DNA from: Candidatus Obscuribacter phosphatis
Lineage (GTDB): Bacteria; Cyanobacteriota; Vampirovibrionia; Obscuribacterales; Obscuribacteraceae
Direction: 5' to 3'
Assembly: GCA_001899315.1 (NCBI GenBank)
Contig: MOYA01000001.1
Location: 1,518,884-1,582,883, forward strand
Length of the DNA: 64,000 nucleotides
Shown here: piece after piece, positions 60,930 to 64,000 of the stretch
Layout: every line of letters starts with the position of its first letter
How positions within the stretch are numbered: the stretch's first letter is position 1
Notes under the pieces: generated by a model
Told to the model about the DNA's origin: nothing
Databases searched by the model: none
The model's input: only the letters and a program-made list of their open reading frames with translations
Position numbers and translations under genes: made by a program

Positions 60930-61532
60930 TTAGAGCATGCGGCTAAGATGTTCAAATCTAGAATTCTTCCTTGAAAACTGAGCCAAGTAGTGGAAGGCAA
61001 CAATGACCAAAGCGTGAGAAATTGTGCCGTCATTGATCAGTTCAGGAATAGCATCGAATGGCACTAACTTGATTGCCACTTCCTCGTTAGTATCAAATTG
61101 AGGCGCCTTGATAAATTTAACGCCGTAAGAAAAGTAAGTATCGCAAACGTTGCTCTGAATAGCAGGGTTCGGATGATTTCTGCCGAGGAAGAAAGTTTCA
61201 CCGCCACCATAACCAGTCTCTTCGAGGAGCTCTCTCTCAGCGGCGATAAAGGTAGAGGCGTCGGATGAATCAACCATACCTCCAGGTATCTCAAGGGTTA
61301 TCTTTTCGACACCGTGCCGATACTGTTCGATCAAAATAACTTGATTGTCTTCTGTGATAGGTATGACGTTCACCCAATCTCGTGGATGAAAAACATAGAA
61401 GTGCGCAGACTTGCCGGCTTCACGCTGAGAGAAATTGCGATGGACTGAAAACACCTTGCAATCAGCGATTTCTTCTCTATTGATTGTGGTCCATGACCTA
61501 ACGCTGGATATCGAAGGAAGGAAGGTATGCAA
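60930..61532 (-). CDS. Nudix hydrolase, ADP-ribose pyrophosphatase-like
   Basis: A 200-residue Nudix protein. The Nudix box is GGMVDSSDASTFIAAERELL followed by EETGY; the catalytic REL..EE core is intact, while the first Glu of the box is replaced by an Asp and there is one extra residue. VIPITEDNQVILIEQYRHG and KITLEIPGG are typical of the ADP-ribose pyrophosphatase/GDP-mannose hydrolase group. The start is TTG 61532 with no ribosome site, so it is uncertain. Confidence 0.85.
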   Translation of the reverse strand: MHTFLPSISSVRSWTTINREEIADCKVFSVHRNFSQREAGKSAHFYVFHPRDWVNVIPITEDNQVILIEQYRHGVEKITLEIPGGMVDSSDASTFIAAERELLEETGYGGGETFFLGRNHPNPAIQSNVCDTYFSYGVKFIKAPQFDTNEEVAIKLVPFDAIPELINDGTISHALVIVAFHYLAQFSRKNSRFEHLSRML

Positions 61533-61596
61533 GGGAAATCCGCCGGTTACACATGCGATTCAAGCTTCAAATTATACAAAAATAGACTGAACAAAA

Positions 61597-61625
61597 CACC
61601 GGCGCAAGATTAACTCGGGCCGGTG
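61597..61625 (-). terminator. Probable terminator of copy B of the unknown family
   Basis: 7-bp stem CACCGGC/GCCGGTG with a 15-base loop, followed on the minus strand by TTTTGTT. It is about 95 bases after the stop of the gene at 61719-61976. Confidence 0.6.
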
Positions 61626-61718
61626 CTTATTTAGTATCTGCAAGAAATATCTTCGTTATGCTCTCATCTTGCTCTCCATCCAATGCTCCAAGCTGGAGCC
61701 CAAGTGAGAGCGTTTCAG

Positions 61719-61976
61719 TTAGGCTATTTTAGAGGCCTTTTTCTTGAGTTCAGCAACTAGATCTTCTTGTCCAAGAATATAGCCTCTGCGAGCTTGATCG
61801 TCAGCATAACTGATGATGGCTTCAGTAAGAGCGTTAAGCATACTCATCGGTACAAACTCACTAACTTGATTGAGAAGTCTCTCGGCGGCGAGCCATTCTT
61901 CGGTATTTAGAGGAATAGCATCATCAAGTCTGGCAATAACTGTGTAGTTGTGTAGTTTGTCCACTTTAGCGTTCAT
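61719..61976 (-). CDS. Small protein of an unknown family, copy B
   Basis: An 85-residue soluble protein. ATG 61976 is chosen over GTG 61985, with AGGTGA 5 bases before it. It shares with copy A (37586-37924) the block ARLDDAIPLNTEEWLAAE, SEFVPMSMLNALTEAI and YADDQARRGYILGQ, but lacks the basic N-terminal tail. It ends in a lysine-rich helix (ELKKKASKIA). It stands as a single-gene unit with its own terminator. No known family recognised. Confidence 0.75.
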   Translation of the reverse strand: MNAKVDKLHNYTVIARLDDAIPLNTEEWLAAERLLNQVSEFVPMSMLNALTEAIISYADDQARRGYILGQEDLVAELKKKASKIA

Positions 61977-62192
61977 TTTTTTCACCTGTAGAAGATAACT
62001 TGGAGCACCGGATTGGACCCGTGTTTTACCGACAAGAAATCCTGCAGGCTGCTGAAAGCCATTCAGGTCTTCTCATCTGGGAAATACACTAGGTCTTTTG
62101 CTTAGCAGCGTTTCTTGCGTGTATCTCGCTGTCTCTTTTATGCCCCTACAGGATCGACTTAATCACAAGATTCAGTTATCAAGCGAAGAATT

Positions 62193-63653
62193 TCATCTTA
62201 CCGGTCTCTTTGCATCATAATAGTTTCGAATAAAAGCCTGAGCCTGCGAGCGATTCGAAACTTCCTTAATTTCTTGGGCTTCTTCTAAAGCCTGCAAGAT
62301 TTCTCCGACAATTACCCCTGGACCAATACCAAGCTCCCTCATGACATCCTCACCTGTGAGTAGTTTCGGCATGCTTTGTATTTGCTCTTTATACGTTAGA
62401 TATCCGGTCAAAAGCCTATCAAAGGAATTCTCAAGTTTTTCTCTCTTTTCTCCAGAAAGACCCGGCCCCATAGTCGCGCCGAAATCTGCATAAGTAATGA
62501 GCATAAGTTCGGGGAAGTCATCGCCCACATTTCTGTAAAAGCGATTAAGGGCTTTCTGAGTTGGTTCGCCGGTATGAAAGAGTTGACCTGGTCTTAGATG
62601 CCAAAGCACCAACTTTTCGACCAAACGAGTAAGGTGCTTCGCCCAGCGCATTCGTTCAGCTAGAGGTCGAATCATCTCAGCCCCGACCTTGTCATGACCG
62701 ATAAAGCTGTGGCGTCCGTCTTCTTGAATTTGCCAAGTGGCCGGTTTTCCTATGTCATGAAGGAGAGCTGACACCTTGCTTGCCGCAAGACGAGAAATTC
62801 CTGGAATAAGCTCTCGCCTGCTGCTCATTTGTATGAATTCGGGCAAAGATGGAAACTTTGCCTCAAGCTGAGGAATAGTTTCGACACTATGATCAAAGAG
62901 CGCAAGATGATGATAGCTATTGCTTGTCACTCTGCGACACTCTTTCAATTCTTCAAAAATCGCCTCAAGCAAGCCTGAGCTGCCCATTTCATGAATGTAC
63001 TCTGAGCATTCATAATTGAGCAAAGAGAAAAGCTCGTAATTTATTCTCTCCGGAGCAACTCTTGCTAGTTTTTCAGAGTGTGTCTTTACTATGGAAATCG
63101 TAGCCGCGTCGATTTGTGCAGCCCGTGCACAGGCGAATCTATATACACGCAAAAGACGGAGCGGATCATCAATGAGAGACGCTTCGCTTATTGCCCTTAT
63201 CAGGTTAGCCTGCAAATCTTCAAATCCGCCCACGTTATCGACGACTTGATCAGATACTTCGCCGTCCATCATCAAGGCATTTATAGTCAGATCCCGCCGC
63301 AAAATATCTTGCTCAATTCCATCAGAATAGCCTGCAAAGTCCAGAACGATGCCTTCTTGCAGCACCACCCTGGCGATATCAAACTTGTCGTCGAGAAGGA
63401 CAAAATGACCGGCAAATTTCTCAGAAATTTCTCTGGCAAATTCAACAGCACCACCATCGATGGCAAAATCGAAATCCAAATTAGCTCGACGGGTTCTGTT
63501 CTCAGGCAGGTCGATGGCATCTCTTATAGATCCGCCAACCAGATAGGCTTTACGTCCTTTTTCTCTTGCCCTTTGAAAGACCGCTGCAACTTGTGGACGG
63601 GAAAGAGGACACATCCCGTCCAAAAAACGCACCTTTTTGTAAATCAGCGGCAT
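62193..63653 (-). CDS. CCA tRNA nucleotidyltransferase/poly(A) polymerase family, with HD domain
   Basis: A 486-residue class II nucleotidyltransferase. Motifs: AYLVGGSIRDAI, LDFDFAI with the two catalytic Asp, ILRRDLTINALMM and DPLRLLRVYRFACARAA. An HD domain follows (SALLHDIGKPATW, WHLRPGQLF). The arrangement is that of bacterial CCA-adding or A-adding enzymes (cyanobacterial type), which repair tRNA 3' ends. The only tRNA in the window encodes its own CCA, so repair or the A-adding role remains open. The start ATG 63653 has no strong ribosome site. Confidence 0.9.
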   Translation of the reverse strand: MPLIYKKVRFLDGMCPLSRPQVAAVFQRAREKGRKAYLVGGSIRDAIDLPENRTRRANLDFDFAIDGGAVEFAREISEKFAGHFVLLDDKFDIARVVLQEGIVLDFAGYSDGIEQDILRRDLTINALMMDGEVSDQVVDNVGGFEDLQANLIRAISEASLIDDPLRLLRVYRFACARAAQIDAATISIVKTHSEKLARVAPERINYELFSLLNYECSEYIHEMGSSGLLEAIFEELKECRRVTSNSYHHLALFDHSVETIPQLEAKFPSLPEFIQMSSRRELIPGISRLAASKVSALLHDIGKPATWQIQEDGRHSFIGHDKVGAEMIRPLAERMRWAKHLTRLVEKLVLWHLRPGQLFHTGEPTQKALNRFYRNVGDDFPELMLITYADFGATMGPGLSGEKREKLENSFDRLLTGYLTYKEQIQSMPKLLTGEDVMRELGIGPGVIVGEILQALEEAQEIKEVSNRSQAQAFIRNYYDAKRPVR

Positions 63654-63671
63654 TCGAAACTTATCTGGTTA

Positions 63672-64000
63672 TCACTGCATGAAACCGACTTCGGTCTCTG
63701 ATTCGAAGGAACCCTCCTCGCGCGGCTTCTGAAAATGTCCAAGTAAGTAGACTAATCCGCCCACCAGAGAAGATAGAGTCGTCAAGCCTAGCCACATGAT
63801 TGCATAGGTCAAAGCATGAGCATTATCAACACCGGCCATGGTCAAGAAATAGGTATAAGCCCATTCTCTTATGCCAATACCATTGAAGCTAGGAGTAATG
63901 AAGCCCAAAACAGCCACAGAAGGATAGAAAACGAAGTAATACCAAAGCGGTATCTGATTCAAGCCAAGAGCCATGCCTATAGCGACGTGACATACGACGA
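63672..64000 (-). CDS. Lysylphosphatidylglycerol synthetase/flippase-like membrane protein (5' end outside window)
   Basis: The last 108 residues of a polytopic membrane protein. The frame is open to the right edge without a stop, so the start lies beyond 64000; the ATG at 63974 is internal. Motif FITPSFNGIGIREWAYTYFL is typical of the UPF0104/AglD (LPG_synthase_TM) family, where P.G.G.RE is the signature. Three membrane helices are visible, then a polar C-terminus. Such proteins transfer or flip lipids. The next gene, the CCA enzyme, begins 18 bases after its stop. Confidence 0.8.
   Translation of the reverse strand, partial: VVCHVAIGMALGLNQIPLWYYFVFYPSVAVLGFITPSFNGIGIREWAYTYFLTMAGVDNAHALTYAIMWLGLTTLSSLVGGLVYLLGHFQKPREEGSFESETEVGFMQ

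Noticed and set aside
63672-63974. A complete 100-residue membrane protein starting at ATG 63974
   Set aside because: The frame continues without stop to the window end and reads as the same protein; the ATG is internal.

Overview
The window looks like a chromosomal segment of a Gram-negative bacterium. It has LPS genes (lpxA, fabZ), RND-type efflux, many Sec or Tat signal peptides and three Hanks-type Ser/Thr kinases with one membrane segment each. It also has an aerobic TCA set (aconitase, succinate dehydrogenase) and many small secreted paralogues of no known family. By eye the GC content is moderate, and TTG and GTG starts are common. The style fits a non-photosynthetic cyanobacterial relative (Melainabacteria/Vampirovibrionia, Obscuribacterales-like). 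That placement is inference from gene style, because there is no rRNA in the window. I saw no CRISPR array, complete insertion sequence, prophage or rRNA.

Layout. 1-1.2 kb: end of a periplasmic adaptor gene cut by the left edge. 1.2-5.7 kb: a minus-strand operon with a four-repeat MshEN-like protein, murF and a GT-C-like membrane protein. 5.8-7.8 kb: four tandem paralogues encoding small secreted glycine-rich proteins, with hairpins between genes and a strong terminator. 8.2-12.4 kb: a family 2 glycosyltransferase, an MFS transporter, lpxA and fabZ. 12.7-19.7 kb, plus strand: folE, a Tat-exported degenerate metallophosphoesterase, tryptophan 2,3-dioxygenase, a VOC protein, an FAD oxidoreductase, a zinc-ribbon Ser/Thr kinase and a 43-residue membrane peptide. 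19.8 kb: tRNA-Asn, then a 20-bp perfect palindrome. 20-25.5 kb: YbjN-like protein, CysQ-like phosphatase, RNase D, acyl-CoA dehydrogenase and exonuclease III. 25.5-26.3 kb: an 800-bp gap with structured elements. 26.3-33.1 kb: RHH regulator, helical protein, HEAT protein, Pro/Gly-rich secreted protein, aldo/keto reductase, AmpG-like permease and S41 peptidase. 33.2-41.8 kb: aconitase; a small operon of a TPR protein, hydrolase, GNAT and unknown-family protein; then a three-gene succinate dehydrogenase operon. 41.7-46.9 kb: AbiEi-like wHTH protein, two secreted proteins and a large GT-C-like protein. 46.9-51.6 kb: an overlapping ALDH-nanE-rhomboid operon followed by a zinc-ribbon membrane protein. 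51.9-53.1 kb: M23 peptidase. 53.1-59.0 kb: an operon of a divergent RelA/SpoT-like protein and two receptor kinases with leucine-rich C-terminal domains. 59-64 kb: TPR protein, membrane-anchored protein, Nudix hydrolase, a second copy of the unknown small family, a CCA-adding-type enzyme and the end of a flippase-like protein cut by the right edge.

How the genes connect. Envelope biogenesis recurs through murF, lpxA, fabZ, glycosyltransferases, AmpG-like permease, M23 peptidase, nanE and flippase-like protein. Central respiration is represented by aconitase and SdhCAB. The most unusual unit is the RelA/SpoT-like plus twin receptor-kinase operon (53122-59033). Next are the four-gene secreted paralogue array (5888-7765) and the unknown small family present twice (37586-37924 and 61719-61976).
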